The notes beneath the pieces are model-generated. The model did no database searches. It had not been told where the DNA came from and saw only the letters and a program-made list of their open reading frames with translations. Shown here piece after piece: positions 33,167-45,438 of a DNA stretch of 64,000 nucleotides. How positions within the stretch are numbered: position 1 is the first letter of the stretch; every line of letters starts with the position of its first letter. This DNA comes from Adiantum capillus-veneris (lineage: Eukaryota; Streptophyta; Polypodiopsida; Polypodiales; Pteridaceae), in assembly GCA_014529385.2 (NCBI GenBank), contig CM043944.1:167347740-167411739 (forward strand), written 5' to 3'. Position numbers and translations under genes: made by a program.

Positions 33167-33891
33167 GCCAGTGTCCCATGCGAGGGTGTAATAGATTTTT
33201 GATATATGCACCTCTCCTCTTTGTGCATAGCTTGTGAGAAAGCAAGTGACCATGGATATACTGAGCATCCAACTTTTTAGTGCCTCTCATGCCCTTCCAT
33301 TTTGGATAAAATTCTAAAACCCGTGCTACATTCCAAACTTGCCTTAAAGAAAATTGATAAAAAGATTTCAAGTTTTAGTGTAAATACCGACAACTCTTCA
33401 AATTTTAACCTAAAAAATGAAAGAGTTTTAATTGTGCCCTTATTTACTAAATATTTTGATTAGGAGAAATAATCTAAGTAGATGAAGAGTTTATTGTTGT
33501 AGAATTGATTCCCTTTTTCTTGAAACGATATATAATCGCTTTTGGATGGCTGCCATGTTATTAGGCTCTCTCTCTCTTTCTTTTCAGTCCATTTTGGAGT
33601 TATTCAAAACCAATATTTACCAAAAACCAAGGCTTATTGTATTTTTAACTGGCTAAAATTATAAATTCCCAAATTGAAAAACCAAGGTTTATTGTATTTT
33701 TAACAAGCAAAATTATAAAATCCCAGATATATTCCAAGATTACATAAGAACACTTAAATTCTACAAGTTTTAATATAAATACCATCAATTCTTCAAATTT
33801 TGACTTAAAAATCGAAAGAATTTTTTGTGTGTCCCTTATTTACTTTAAGATTATTTCAATTAGAAAAAAAGTTTTGAAAATCTCTTCGAGA

Positions 33892-33918
33892 CCCCCCCCC
33901 CCCCCCCCCCCCCCCCCC

Positions 33919-33965
<47 letters not shown>
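33892..33965 (+). repeat. (C)n(TC)n(AC)n compound microsatellite
   Basis: 28 consecutive Cs, about 8 TC units and about 14 AC units. Confidence 0.97.
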
Positions 33966-33968
<3 letters not shown>

Positions 33969-34410
33969 CACACATACAAAAACACGTGTCCTTCCATTTT
34001 GGGGCTATTCGAGATCGGTGCTTGATACAAACTCGGATTTAATGTATTTTTACGAGGCTTAAATTACAAAAACCTAGCTAGATTCCAAGTTTTACTTGAA
34101 GTAAACTATTAGAATTGTCCGCGTCAATATGAATAATTCCCTAAATTTTGCCTATATGAACAATTGCCAAAAACATTAACTTTTATGGTCATTTGCCTAA
34201 AAAAAGAAGCCTCCCATGATTTTGCATTCAAAAGGAAAGGTAAAGCATGCCTTTGAAAGCAAAACTACAGTCAACCTCTTTTTTAACTTCACCAAAATGA
34301 GACACTAGGAGGGCTTCTTTGGCCTTGAAACTTTTAGGCTGCATTTTTTCTTGAAGTAAACTGTTAAAATTCTGCCAATGTCAAGATGAATAATTCCCTA
34401 AATTTTGCCT

Positions 34411-34665
34411 TGTGCGCGTTTGTCGCACGTGTCAATGCAAGGGACTTGCTGTACACTATGTGCGAGCCACAAATGGATGCAAGCACACAACCAGACTAAT
34501 CTAGCAAGCTCAAGAGAGCAAGGGTGTGTCACTCACCGCCCTACGCTCACCTTCGTGGCGAATTCCTCGCCGTGAAGAAGAAGGAGCTACCATTGTGCCG
34601 CGCTCAACCGCCTCACCACCATCGTATCGTCACAATGCTCGATCACGCACACACACACACACACA

Positions 34666-34708
<43 letters not shown>

Positions 34709-34995
34709 GTACACACGCATACACACACACACACACACACAAGGAGAGGAAGAAGAAGAAGATGGGATGGAGCAAGAGCACTCTTCAATTGCAAAAATGA
34801 GAGAATGAATGAGTTTTAGGTTTAGGTGACTTTTGTATGAGCTCGCCCATTCACACTGGGTGCCTATACTTAGCCAACTAACCCTTAAATGTTCCACTTA
34901 GAGTGCGCCTCTCATCGGAGATCACTCTTACCCTTTTCCTATTGGACCGACAAGCCGAGCCCATGACTACTAGAAGTGGACGCCGGTGGTTAACA
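34411..34995 (-). repeat. 3' LTR of E3
   Basis: 585 bp, TGTTAAC...GCACA on the minus strand. Differs from the 5' LTR by a longer (AC)n(TC)n(AC)n run and scattered substitutions, nine in the first 95 bases, almost all transitions. Confidence 0.93.
34647..34741 (+). repeat. (AC)n(TC)n(AC)n microsatellite in the E3 3' LTR
   Basis: A compound repeat, twice the length of the copy in the 5' LTR (45672-45716). Confidence 0.95.
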
Positions 34996-35269
34996 TGCCC
35001 CCCTTCGTGATGTAGATTCCGTCCTCGGAATATAATAGTGCAACATCCAGATCCACGATAGGAGTACCTGTGTCAGAAGAAAAGCAACATTGTGAAAGCT
35101 CAAAGACAGCATGTGTAGGCATACAATAAGTGAGATGCATACATGATATTCTAGGAAATGCAAAAACAAATTCATGAATTGTAACATTGCCAACTAGAAC
35201 AAGCGTAGTACCTGAATAAAATGCAATTGAGTTAGGGTCTATTACATCGACTCTAAGAGAAGTACACAA
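34970..35269 (-). pseudogene. E3 C-terminal ORF reaching into the LTR
   Basis: A 99-codon frame (VTIHEFVFAFPRISCMHLTY ... DVALLYSEDGIYITKGG) ends just inside the LTR, with the polypurine tract coding for KGG. Together with a frame at 36024-35809 (FGGDYCAVCDYIRMPLKDND) it may be the end of a broken 3' ORF in the env position. No family recognised. Confidence 0.35.
34996..35010 (-). other. Polypurine tract of E3
   Basis: The minus strand reads GAAGGGGGGCA directly before the 3' LTR start TGTTAAC. Confidence 0.85.
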
Positions 35270-35484
35270 GAGCTAAGGCTAAAGTAAGTACTCGATTGAC
35301 CAACTTTAATTAAAACATGTCGACTAAAGAGTAGTTAACCCTAGGAATGCTTGTCGGGGTCTGAGGACTATTGATCTTGTCACTTATACCACTTAAGTAT
35401 GATCAACATAAAATACAAGGAAGTTTGTGCTATTTGCTTTCTCTTTTTTTTTCCCTTTTTGGTTGTTGTCATAGTTGTTACAAG

Positions 35485-35587
35485 TAGCTGGGGGACTTGA
35501 GGTCTCAAATACTAGCAGCTGGGAGACTCAAGGTCTCAAATACCGGCTTGAGCATAAACTAGCCAGGAGACTCGAGGTCTCAAATAC
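35485..35587. repeat. Three short repeats with an inverted core
   Basis: A 27-bp block AGCTGGGAGACT..GGTCTCAAATAC occurs at 35485, 35517 and 35561. Copies 2 and 3 contain GAGAC-5 bases-GTCTC, a possible hairpin. Confidence 0.8.
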
Positions 35588-36376
35588 AAGCTTAACACAT
35601 GGACTTCCACAACACAAGTCACACTTAGGTGGAATAAGCTAGAGAGAACTATATCCTCATAGCCTAAAACATTACTAAAGTTACTACAATTAATAGACTA
35701 TTTAGGAATTAAAGTCAACAATTAAGTGGTTTAGTTTAGCCTAAGGTCCCGATAGACAAAACTCAAAGAGAAGAACAAGGTACTAGAAGTTTGAAAAAAT
35801 TATAGCATCTAAATTGGTAAAATCACAACTTCATAAATTTTATGCATTGTTAGAAACTTAAATGGCAAGATGAAAATATGTAATTGTGGAAAGCATAGAT
35901 AAAAATAAGTAGTACACCTGATAAAATGGAGAACATCCATTGTAACATGTAAACATCCATTGTCGTTGTCCTTCAAAGGCATCCTTATGTAGTCACAAAC
36001 TGCACAATAGTCACCACCAAACAACCATCTTCCAGAGGCACATTAGTGAGTGGGAAAAGGTACCAACACTTATTGAACACAATTAAAAAATGTAAGAAAC
36101 CCTATCCTAATTATTGAACTCGCCCTAGAGAATCGAGGGAATAGGATATTGTAGAGATTGGGGGTGAACTGTAAGGTTAAACCCCTATAACACCATATTG
36201 GAGAGTTTGAGACTTTAGAGCCAATTTGGAAATCACTAATGTCTTGAAGATTTGATCATATGGACAAATCTCAATTTGTTTTTTAAAACCAAATCCTTCC
36301 ACAAGGTAGTACTTGAAAAGCTCTTCGGAGGCATGCTTTCAAAACTTTGGCTAAGATTTGGCCATGTGGTAAAATC

Positions 36377-37728
36377 TTAACACTAGGTTGGTAATGGGAC
36401 ACTTTTATGTCCTGGGACACTTTCATGTCTTTAATTCATTTTCCTTTAAATTTCTATGTCAAGAGTTTAAATGGATTTTGAGGTGCTATCTTCTAGAAAT
36501 TGTCTCATGACTGAAAAAAATTCGATGAGCTGAAAAAAACTCGAAATTTTTTGGAAATCAATTCAATCTTAACCTAACCCATCACAACATTTCATAACCT
36601 AAACTGTGTGAAAAAACGGGTCCTGTTTTTGGCTTTTTTCATCCTTTTGCGGTTATACCACTCTAGAATTCATGTTTGTGAGGTCTATAATGCTAGAGAA
36701 CTATCATTAGTAGTCCTCAACATGTCCTGATGCTTCTAGGGCGAAATAAATGTTAAAGTTGTAAGTTATGACCAAATTACAAAAATTGTTAAATCCTGTT
36801 TTTTAGCCTATTTTAGCTCTTCTATGAATTTTTTGGTGGCTTTCATGATATCCAAATGCAGTTTTGATTTTCTACGTTGCATATTGTAACATAAAGCTAA
36901 TATTCCTTGAGTTTTGGGGCACCTAATACCCTATTTTGCATAGTAGACAACAATGGTTGATTTTTGCAATTATAGAACAAAACGAAACATTCTAGTATAT
37001 CAACTATAGCTTTTTCAATATTGTTAGTTTCTTGTGACAACTACATGCATTTAGGTAGTAACCATATCTAGTCATAAGGATCAAATTTGGCTAGATATTG
37101 AATAGGTTCTATGGGATTCTACAACTCATAATGTTGAACCCAATTTTTTCATGTTTGTTGTATTTAGCTCTTCATCTTTGTCCCCAAGATTCCCCTTGGT
37201 AAGAGATGTATTATTCTTTTGACATGCTCCATGGATCCTTATGAACCTAAAGGACAATAGGGAACTAAGAAAGCATGCATATATTATTTGTATTGAGCGT
37301 GGCTATAAAAACTTTGATGATAGGTTTGCAGAATGGTAAAAATTCAACTTTTTTGTACCTATTTCTTTTGGCAAAACAAAAAATAGTGAGTGAGAAGCAA
37401 TCATATGTTCTGATCACCAACCCATTAAAGTTAACTAGAGAATTTATCTCAAGTCCTACAAAAATCCCTAATCTTATTTTTATGCAACAAAACGTAAGAA
37501 ATGACTGTTTTGATGAAAATGTACTGGTCCATCAACTTTGGAGGCTTGGTGTGACCAAAAGATGAGAAATTTTACAAGTTTCTTATTTCTTCCATGTGTA
37601 GCAGGCCTTGAACTATAACCTCATGAAACGATTTTAAAAATGAGTGGATCTACTATGGTTTTGGAGGTTTTTTTCAAAACCCTGAAAGGACACTTTTATG
37701 TCCTGTTAGGTTACCAACCTAGTGTTAA
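36377..37728. mobile_element. TIR-type DNA element, copy A (inside E3)
   Basis: Ends in CACTAGGTTGGTAA and its reverse complement (36381-37724), with TTAA on both outer sides. A GGACACTTTTATGTCC motif, itself nearly palindromic, is near both ends. No transposase is visible, so it is non-autonomous. Its partner is copy B at 47861-49192. TTAA duplication with CACTAGG ends, or TA duplication with ACACTAGG ends, fit equally; the CACTA start alone is not proof of the CACTA superfamily, whose 3-bp duplication does not fit. Confidence 0.85.
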
Positions 37729-37768
37729 GCTTGTTTTGAAAGTGGGAATTGGGATATTCCCAATCTCA

Positions 37769-38044
37769 CTAACATGGTGTTCTATCCTCGTCGTCGAGAA
37801 AACCAAAGTCATCATCCGTGAGACCATATGTGTCATCCGTGTAATCATGTAAATCTTCTTCATGATCAAAGGCACCAATGTTTACTAAAAAGGTCACTAG
37901 ACGCCTATAGTCATCTTGGTCAAAAGGGTAGGCTTGTACAATGGGAGAGACACTCTCTACTAAGTATGGATCAGTCATGGTCAAGAGACGTATCAACCAT
38001 TCTAACTCCTCAAAATTCCTCTCACATGCTAGCATACCTACCAA
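37769..38044 (-). other. Acidic ORF in the E3 3' region
   Basis: A 91-codon frame, MLACERNFEELEWLIRLLT then a Tyr/Asp-rich acidic end (DDTYGLTDDDFGFLDDEDR). A coherent composition suggests real former coding sequence, but no family is recognised. It lies between the W-P-K tail and TIR copy A. Confidence 0.35.
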
Positions 38045-38530
38045 ATTTCATTCACACGCAAGTATCGGAAAGACCATGTGAAACACTTGTGAAAAGAAAC
38101 AAGGGTACCTCTCACCCAAGGCAGGAGTAGATGACTCTAGCATACTAGCCATATCTTTACACACAGATAGATGATGGTTAGAGTGTAAATATTTCAAGGG
38201 TTGTGTCAAAAGGTCGTGTTCTTGTGCATAATGTATTTTTATGATTTTGTGTTATGTATAGAACTTGTAAGTTTCTAGATTATTGTTTGGTGGCTCTTGC
38301 TCTTTTACTTTTTTATCTTGGTTTTGTGAGTATAAGGCTTTATATATACATTCCCTAGGATTGCAGATTGAGAGGTCAGAGAGGAAGGTTGAGAGGAAAG
38401 CAAGTGAATGATGACTGTTAGAAAACACTCCCCCCTTCCTTGGATAGATCATACCTTTTGGAATGATGTTGTCACCTTTTGAAACCAATGGTTCCAAGTT
38501 GTTATGGATGAAGGCTTTAACCAATAGTTT

Positions 38531-38654
38531 TTGACTATTCTATGCATTTTATCTAGTTGCAAGGGTGGTGAGGTACTCTCCCATGATTTTATTTGACTAT
38601 CCTATGCATTTTATCTAGTTGCAAGGGTGGTGAGGTACTCTCCCATGATTTTAT
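38531..38654. repeat. 62-bp tandem duplication
   Basis: Two adjacent copies (38531-38592, 38593-38654) with one visible difference; recent slippage inside E3. Confidence 0.95.
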
Positions 38655-38831
38655 TTGCAACATTGTTGTAGGTGGTGAACTTACAACGGGAGGTGCAAAC
38701 TCTTCCTTGTTTGTGTGGATATGTACAATGGTAGGTGGAGGTTGTGTCAAAGCTTCTATTTTCGTATAGGAACTACATGAAGAGCAAGAAGCTTCATTTG
38801 ACTTCCCTGTTCCTTAGCTAGGTGGAACAAA

Positions 38832-39260
38832 TCATTCTTTCTTCCATACCCAAACTAACTCTAGAGCGGATATGTAGCATTCCATATTTTTTTCCTTTCT
38901 GCAATCTTCAATTCGTTTTGGAGCTACATGATTGGGCTCACATAGGCCAGGTGACAAGTAAGAGCACAATTTACGTTTTGGCACCCATATTTGATCACTT
39001 CCTTCATAGTAGCCTTGGGATTCCAATAGTTTTTTAGGAATCCAATTCAACGTTTCTTTACATTTCTTGGGGTGAGTGGGACGTCTCTTACCAGGCTCTT
39101 GTCTTTTAGCACTAGCTATGGTCTCTAAAGAAGCTTTAGGGACCCACTTGTATGTTTTCTTTGTTTTATTGGGATGGGTCTTGTGTGTCTCAAGATTTAT
39201 TTCAACTATAGCAGTTGAAGCTCTAGAGAGTTAGGCTATGGAGATATATGGTTCAACCTC
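38832..39260 (-). pseudogene. E3 W-P-K repeat tail
   Basis: The minus strand reads TYKWVPKASLETIASAK, LNWIPKKLLESQGYYE and SDQIWVPKRKL in one frame. This matches the KQIWIPKK repeats at the C-terminus of the E1 polyprotein, so the tail is a conserved part of the lineage. Function unknown. Confidence 0.7.
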
Positions 39261-39313
39261 TTGGACATGCAATGTCTTGGGTTTTATTTCCTTGAGAGGC
39301 AATATATCAGGGA

Positions 39314-39650
39314 CTATGGCTTGAGTGGCAGGGCAAAGAGTTGGTTTCTGTGTTGTGACACCCGGAGCCCCCAATCAATAGTGAATTTGGTGGCTATCAT
39401 CCATGTGTGTCCTACGTTTATATTTCCCTCCAATATAGTTCCAGCAGGCATGACCAAAAATCCTTGAGCTACAGCCCCATTGTCATAACTGACCGAAGTG
39501 TGCCAGATTCCAAAAACCACAATTTTTTTCTTGTTGATACCCTCAACTTGGATAATACTCTCAAATAGAGGTGGCTTTCCCAACTAACACCATACTCCAT
39601 ATGACAACAGATTATACTTAGCACCCGTGTCCAATAAGGCGTTATATAAC
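39314..39650 (-). pseudogene. E3 second protease-like domain
   Basis: ALLDTGAKYNLLSYGVW (end of the linker frame) continues, after a frame change near 39584, as GKPPLFESIIQVEGINKK and GHTWMIATKFTIDWGLRVS. The last part aligns with GQPWQKQYNAMIDWSSKSV in E1. The D-T-G triad is intact. The domain follows the linker directly, where E1 has RT and integrase in between. Confidence 0.75.
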
Positions 39651-40480
39651 ACTTTTCCATAGGTGCTATTTAGCTCATTATGGTATCGTAGAGGTGTGTC
39701 AGAGTCCAACCAATCATCCTCTGTTTCAACGTGGAATGCATGTGTAACTCCCAGGTTGGCCTCTGCGATAGATTTCTTTTCATTTATTTTAGCACGCACA
39801 TTTTCTCGATACCGTCGTCTCTTATATCTCTTACTCTTCTTGTCTAATTTTTGGTTATGGCCGATCTCTAGTGAAGAGTCACTAGATGAATTGCTACTTG
39901 TATCTTCTACTCCCTTGGATAGATTGTCATCTAGGGTACCACTGGGCACTGAATGGTTTGTCCCCATATTTACACTAAGATTTAACTCAAATTGTTTGTC
40001 CTCAGAGTCAATTTCAATTGATGATTCTGACCCCAAATCGTGTGGGCTATAGTCTTGTGAGACACTACTGGTTCCAATGCCATTCAAACCTTCATCTTGT
40101 AGGTCATCAGAAGCTATATGCATTGCTTCTAGCATATTTAAGGGTACGAGTGGTGGCATTTCATCCCCCTCAAGTGTTACCCAGGTTGTCCCCCTATTTT
40201 CCCAAGTGTCTATGGTCGCTGCTAGGTGGACCCAATCCACATTGTTCGACTCAGTCATCCCAGGTAGTACATCCATATAAGGAGAATCTTCCCCAACATC
40301 AGTGTCCGCTTTACACGTGTAACAATACTGCAATGGGGCCGAGTGAACTATGCTGTCAGATCTATGATCAATTATAAACCTATTTCCTAGAGGATGTGCT
40401 TGACCATTTACAAGATCCACTCGAATGACGGAATCTTGGAATTGTAAGTAGACATGGTTTTTAGACCAATCATGCACCAT
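39584..40480 (-). pseudogene. E3 linker region
   Basis: A 298-codon frame. DWSKNHVYLQFQDSVIRVDL continues the protease C-terminus in a shifted frame. WVHLAATIDT matches the E1 linker (WTHILATLDV). Then come a Ser/Asp-rich acidic stretch and a strongly basic KRYKRRRYRENVRAK, and finally the start of the second protease domain. Confidence 0.75.
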
Positions 40481-40755
40481 TTTGCTTCCCTCACGAAAGG
40501 GCGTCCTAAGATCATCTCAGATGCCATAGTGTGCTTGGAGAAATTGATAACAATGAAGGTAATTCTTATTTTATGTCCAAAGATCTTGATCTTGAGATCT
40601 TCTAGCATCCCAATAGGTTTAACAATAGACCCATTGGCCATCTTTACTACTATGGTTGTGGTTCCAAGGTGAGGTCTTCCCATAGTTTTCCAGAAATTTT
40701 TAGTCACAATGCTAACCCCAACGCCACCATCAAGGATTCCCTTCACAGTTAATCC
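40408..40755 (-). pseudogene. E3 first protease
   Basis: KGILDGGVGVSIVTKNFWKT then KPIGMLEDLKI and MILGRPFVREAKW, homologous to the E1 protease. The active site reads DGG instead of D-[ST]-G, so it is probably inactive. A frame change after REAKW puts its last part into the linker frame. Confidence 0.8.
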
Positions 40756-42024
40756 CTAAGTAGTGATTGGTATGGTCACATTGGATTCATCACCCTCAAA
40801 GGATTGTCCCAACTTGTTAATAGGTATTTCTACAACAAGGTTCTTATGTAGGTTGGGTTGTGGATCTAAGTGTTCCTCCTCTATTGGCATCTCCCTAACT
40901 CCATCCATCTGTGAAAATTGTGGTAGCCCGGCCTTCAGCTCTCCATTGAGGAAATCTTGAAGAGCTAAGCATAGCTCAGGGTCTCCATATAATTTGGACA
41001 TGATGGTGGTTCTAACCTGTGAAGCCATGAAATCCATCCATTTGGCAATATTTAATGGCACCTTTTGGGCTTCAGTCCCTTGACGTGGGGAAGATGGGAT
41101 CTCCATTTCTTCGTTAGGGCCAGATAGTCCCTCTGTAAACATTCTTTCCAACAAGAAGTGAGTACGCCCACTTTCCCATGACTTTAAGTCACTTTCTTCT
41201 TGGATGACACTAGGTATGGCTAAGGGTCTATGGACTTGGTGAGGTTGTTTCTGCGTAGGGAACAATGTTTCTATAACCTGGATCTGCCTAGGTGTTGGTT
41301 CTAGGTCGCTTTGGGTATCTTCTACCAAACTCCTTAATTGATTGACCCGCTCGATCTCCTCTGTAGGGTTTGCATAAGTTTCTATCTTTTTCTTGTATCC
41401 TAGCCATTGTGGCCCATGAAAATCTTCCTTGTTTGCTTTCTTAGTGGTCATTTTGGTCTCCATGGTTTCACCTGAATCATAATCCTCTTCAGCGTCGTTC
41501 ATATATACGGGGTCGTCACTAGTCCCTATGTTTGTCTTCAAATTGGGGTCTGACTTCGTTGCTTTTTGTGATCTCTTCCTTCGTGTTTTCTTCTTCTTCT
41601 GAAATTGGGCAATTGATGTCGTGTCTCTTTCTTCAAGAATATAATTTTGTTTTTGGACCATCGATCGTGTGAGTACGTTTACTGGTACCACATGTACACT
41701 TTGTGATGGCACCTTGGTAACCTCAATCAAGTTTAATGGTGTGATCTTGGGCGCATTTGGATTATTTGGACATTGGGCAATAAAATGACCTATGCCACAT
41801 CGATTACACATGAGTATCGGCATTGTAGACATGCTCTCTAGATTGGTTTGCATTAGTGTGGCATTCCTTTGTAGCCTAATAGGACACTCGGTCACACGAT
41901 GTGTACCTCCATACTCATAGCATTGAAGAGGTGGTCTCTTGGCAGTGTAATTGATATTTTGGCCTTTTGCAGCAAGAGCAGCTACTTGATAGATAGGTTG
42001 GACTTGCCCCCAATAGTCCTCCAT
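40756..42024 (-). pseudogene. E3 gag C-terminal part with zinc knuckles
   Basis: A 422-codon frame. The knuckle CNRCGIGHFIAQCPNNPN matches E1's second knuckle and shares its odd CX2CX3HX4C spacing; an upstream one (CYEYGGTHRVTEC) has lost its second Cys. A charged middle (KKKKTRRKRSQKATK) and a helical end lead into the protease. Confidence 0.85.
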
Positions 42025-42170
42025 GTAGTATTGTGGAATTTATTCAAGCGCATCAATCCCATAGGAAATATTAAGGTCTATATCTTCCTCACAGTCTTCC
42101 AAACAAGCAATAGATGACTCACAATCCACTTGATTCATAGAAGCGATTCTCGGATGTGGTGGTTGCGATC

Positions 42171-44676
42171 CTAGCACTGGAGGTGGTAAGGGTGTTGTTT
42201 GAACAACATTTTGGGCCTAGGGACCATGTGTTGTGACGTTTGTTCAAGAGGTGGATCCGGCATCAATGCAGGCACTCGAGGTGTGTTTGTCCATGCTAAG
42301 GTTGGTCTATTGGCCATCGTGCGCTTAAATACTATACAATCCTTAGCTTGTTGACCATACCTCCCACGGACATTGCAATTCCCATTGAATTTTACTCTAA
42401 AAGTAGGGAATTCATTGGTACTATGCGAACCATAGTATACTGAGCACCATTGTTGCTCCCTTCTTGGATACATATGATTGTTTTATGGAGAATGATTGTC
42501 TATAAGACTCTCTTGAATGGCCTTAGTGAGATATGGTAAAGTCATCTTAGATATCTTTGGCTCCTTAGAAATAGGCTTTAGGGTCATTAGCTGATGCCCC
42601 GATTTTTGTGAGCTAATAGATTTAGTCTCAACAGACACTCTTTCTCCTTGAATCATTAAATTATCCTCCAATTGGATCGCATTGGTGGTGAGTGCTTCCC
42701 AAGTGGTGATACCTCTAATGACTAGGCCATTGTAGATATCCTCATGTCATAATCCCCTAATGAATCTATCAAGCAATTGATTATTATTGAAGCGCTCATT
42801 TGGATTACAACAAGAATTCAAATGCTTCAAGCAATTAATAAAGTCTCTCACCAACTCTCCTTCCTCTCGTTGGGCTTTCTGGAGCTGAGAGGCAACACCC
42901 CAAAGCACTCCCTCTCGTATGTATTCCTTCAAGAATAGTCTCCTAAGAGTAGGGTAAATCGTTTTTTCTTCCGCCCTTAGGGTTCTATACCCGGATCCCC
43001 AGCCTTTCCACTTAAGGTTAGGCTTAAAGCATTACTCTTATGCAGGTCATTGTGTTCTCCTAGAGAATCGCATATTTGTTCAAACACTTCGATATTCTTT
43101 CTCACATCCCCATATCCACTAAATTTTTGTGTGAGCTTGGCTATTTGTACTACCTTACTTCTAGGCTCTCTATCAGGCATGTTACACATATTCTCAGCAA
43201 TAGATCGATCGATAGCTTGAGCAAATGTTTCCAAGTCACCTAAGTGAACAAGCACTGTGGGTGAAGGTGCTCCAAAGACTGCATGTGGAGTAGGTATTGG
43301 CATTGGGCTTGGCGCATAGGAAGCCTTTGGGTTCCACGTTTGGTACGGTGTTGTTCCATGTGGAAGCCCAAAGTTCATATGTGTGGCCCTAGGCATAGCA
43401 GACATCGGATGTGACATGATAATGCTAGCCGGTATGGTCCCATGGGAATAAGAGCTTCGATGTTGTGGTTGTGGAGCATAAGTTGTTGAAACAATGGGAG
43501 GGGTAGGAACTACATAAGTACGAGGACCCATAGGTGCATACGATTGATACACACTTGTAGGGGCTGTTGTTGGCATTGAGCTACCATGTAGCGATGCTTT
43601 ACTAACAAATGAGGTCCATGGCGTGTTTCTTGGAATGCCCATCGTTGGGGTAGGCATGGTAGCCGTGGTGTCATCAAGGAAAAGATGAGCTAGACTTGGA
43701 AAAGTAAAGCTATCCCTTGTGAGCTCAGATTGCACTGAGACTCCTGGTGAAATAGCAGATGGAGGATCCATCGGACTTACCGAGGGAGTCTCCATTTGCG
43801 ATAAGGTTGGTTGTTTAGCCTTCCCTGTATCCAAGATCTCATGAGACCCGTTGAAGGCATGTGGCTCCCCTTGTTCTGTCTCTCTAGCTCAATAACCCTA
43901 TGGATGACGGCAAAAACTCTTTGTTGTTGATCCTCTACACTAGTGGCACCCGTTGTGCATTCTAGGACATCTAACCAACCCACATGATAGGTGTGACCTC
44001 TGTATAGGTCGGTTAGAGTTTTTTTTTTGTAGTCCCAGTTCTCATTTAGGAATGCTCCATCTAGGATTGAGGTGCTAGGGGTATCCTTTTGACCCTTAGT
44101 GGTTGCCAATTTAGGAGCACTCCATTGCTCTCCTAGCCAGGATATCGACATAAGAGCTTTTGCTTTTAACTCTCTTCATTGCTCCGCCTTGCATAAGCTC
44201 TCGATTTCCTTTTCCCTAGCCGCAATGACATATCGCTCAACTTCTTGTACTTTGGCAAGGCTTCTACCATTAGGTAATATAACCTCGGAGGGGAATAGCT
44301 CTAACGAGTCAGGGGGTGCAGTGAATGGAGTATTCACCTGCACACTCTCTAAGATCATAGGGTCTACGTTGGTCATGAATGGAGAATTTACTTCCCCACC
44401 CCCCTCATTTACATCGTTAGCTCCATGTTTGGAGCGAGTGGCTCTACTAAAAGTTTTCTTCAAGCGGCTAAGCACGTTCGGCACGGACCGTGGGCCCATG
44501 GCATGCATATCTTGGCTTGAGCTATCAGAATTAGGCATTGGGTATCCCTCCATGACATTGTAGTCAGAGGAAGAGTCACTAGACGCAATATGCGGGTCCT
44601 GAGTGATGCTACCTTGGTTCCCGCCAAGGGCCCAGAACCTAAGGTAGGTGGGTATTGATAACTTGCGTAAGTCCAA
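42171..44676 (-). pseudogene. E3 gag N-terminal and capsid region, broken
   Basis: Frames in minus order: 44676-44176 (starts MDLRKLSIPTYLRFWALGG), 44151-43777 (SISWLGEQWSAPKL), 43834-42977 (Pro/Ser-rich, then LTQKFSGYGDVRKNIEVFEQ), 42932-42747 (AQREEGELVRDFINCLKHLN, the Retrotrans_gag helix region), 42671-42483 and 42473-42171 (a Cys-rich NCNVRGRYGQQAKDC knuckle). Seven or more breaks. Confidence 0.75.
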
Positions 44677-45416
44677 GTGCTCGCTAGTTACTCGGTCTCT
44701 AGCACATGACCAGAGCGTAGATGCATGTGCCGACGAATAACCTCAAAGGTTAACCGCTTAATTTTTTAGGAGTTTTGCACCCCGTTTTCACTTGGTTTTA
44801 ATATTTTTCAATGTCGGGTCTTTGGATTAGAGCGTGTGATAGCTCAAAATGAGTGTATTGCTCAAGAGGTCATGGTGTGCTTTACAGCACAACGTTCCGT
44901 TACCCGAAGCTCCGATGGTCCTCAAAAAGGTCGATTCTTACTTAGGCATGAGACTAAAATAAGTAATTTTAAAGGGTGATTGAGGCTTGAGCTTGGGCTT
45001 GGGCCTGGGGAATATTCTCGATCTCGGTCCCACCTTTAATTTTGTTTTTTTGGGATAAGATCGCCGTCGCGGCTGCGCTGCGTGCGCGAGCACACACATA
45101 CCTAACCTACCTACTTACAACTAATAGAGCTACTGTTACACATTAACACAATACTACATCAACTCATTAGCTAACAAATCTACTTACTGTACCTTATAGA
45201 ACTAACATTATAGCTCTACTACCTTAATTCTAACACCTTATGAACAGAAAACACAGTACCTTTCAACATCTTATTAACATAAACAGTACACTGCAGCACA
45301 ACAAAGGTCACAAATCCTTCTCAACAAACCACACACCTTCCTTCTCTACCTTTCCTACTTTTCATAATTCACCACAAAGCAACATAGAGTGCTACTCAAG
45401 CTTAATGCAGGGCATT
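44677..45416 (-). other. E3 leader
   Basis: About 740 bp between primer site and gag, no gene. I find none of the palindromes of E1/E2 here. Confidence 0.6.
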
Positions 45417-45434
45417 TCCCCGACAGCGGTGCCA
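45417..45434 (-). other. Primer binding site of E3 (tRNA-Asp type)
   Basis: The minus strand reads TGGCACCGCTGTCGGGGA four bases after the LTR end, similar to the E2 site. Confidence 0.85.
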
Positions 45435-45438
45435 AAAA

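Larger units (their letters stand above)
32140..34410. repeat. Irregular tandem array of a microsatellite-bearing unit
   Basis: A unit recurs with decreasing length. Each copy has (TC)n (32197, 33130, 33565, 33920); the first two then have GTGTCCCATGCGAGGGTGTA (32237, 33171) and CCTCTCCTCTTTGTGCATAG. CCTTCCATTTTGG follows in copies 1, 2 and 4 (CAGTCCATTTTGG in 3), and then AT-rich text including GTTTTAGTGTAAATACC-like motifs. Distances between the (TC)n runs are about 933, 435 and 355. The last part has a 257-bp repeat (CTAAATTTTGCCT ending 34153 and 34410), into the second copy of which E3 inserted. Confidence 0.75.

Noticed and set aside
36381-37724. Classic CACTA (EnSpm) transposon because of the CACTA/TAGTG ends
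   Set aside because: Three-base flanks differ (TAA and TTA), and the empty site supports a TTAA or TA duplication.
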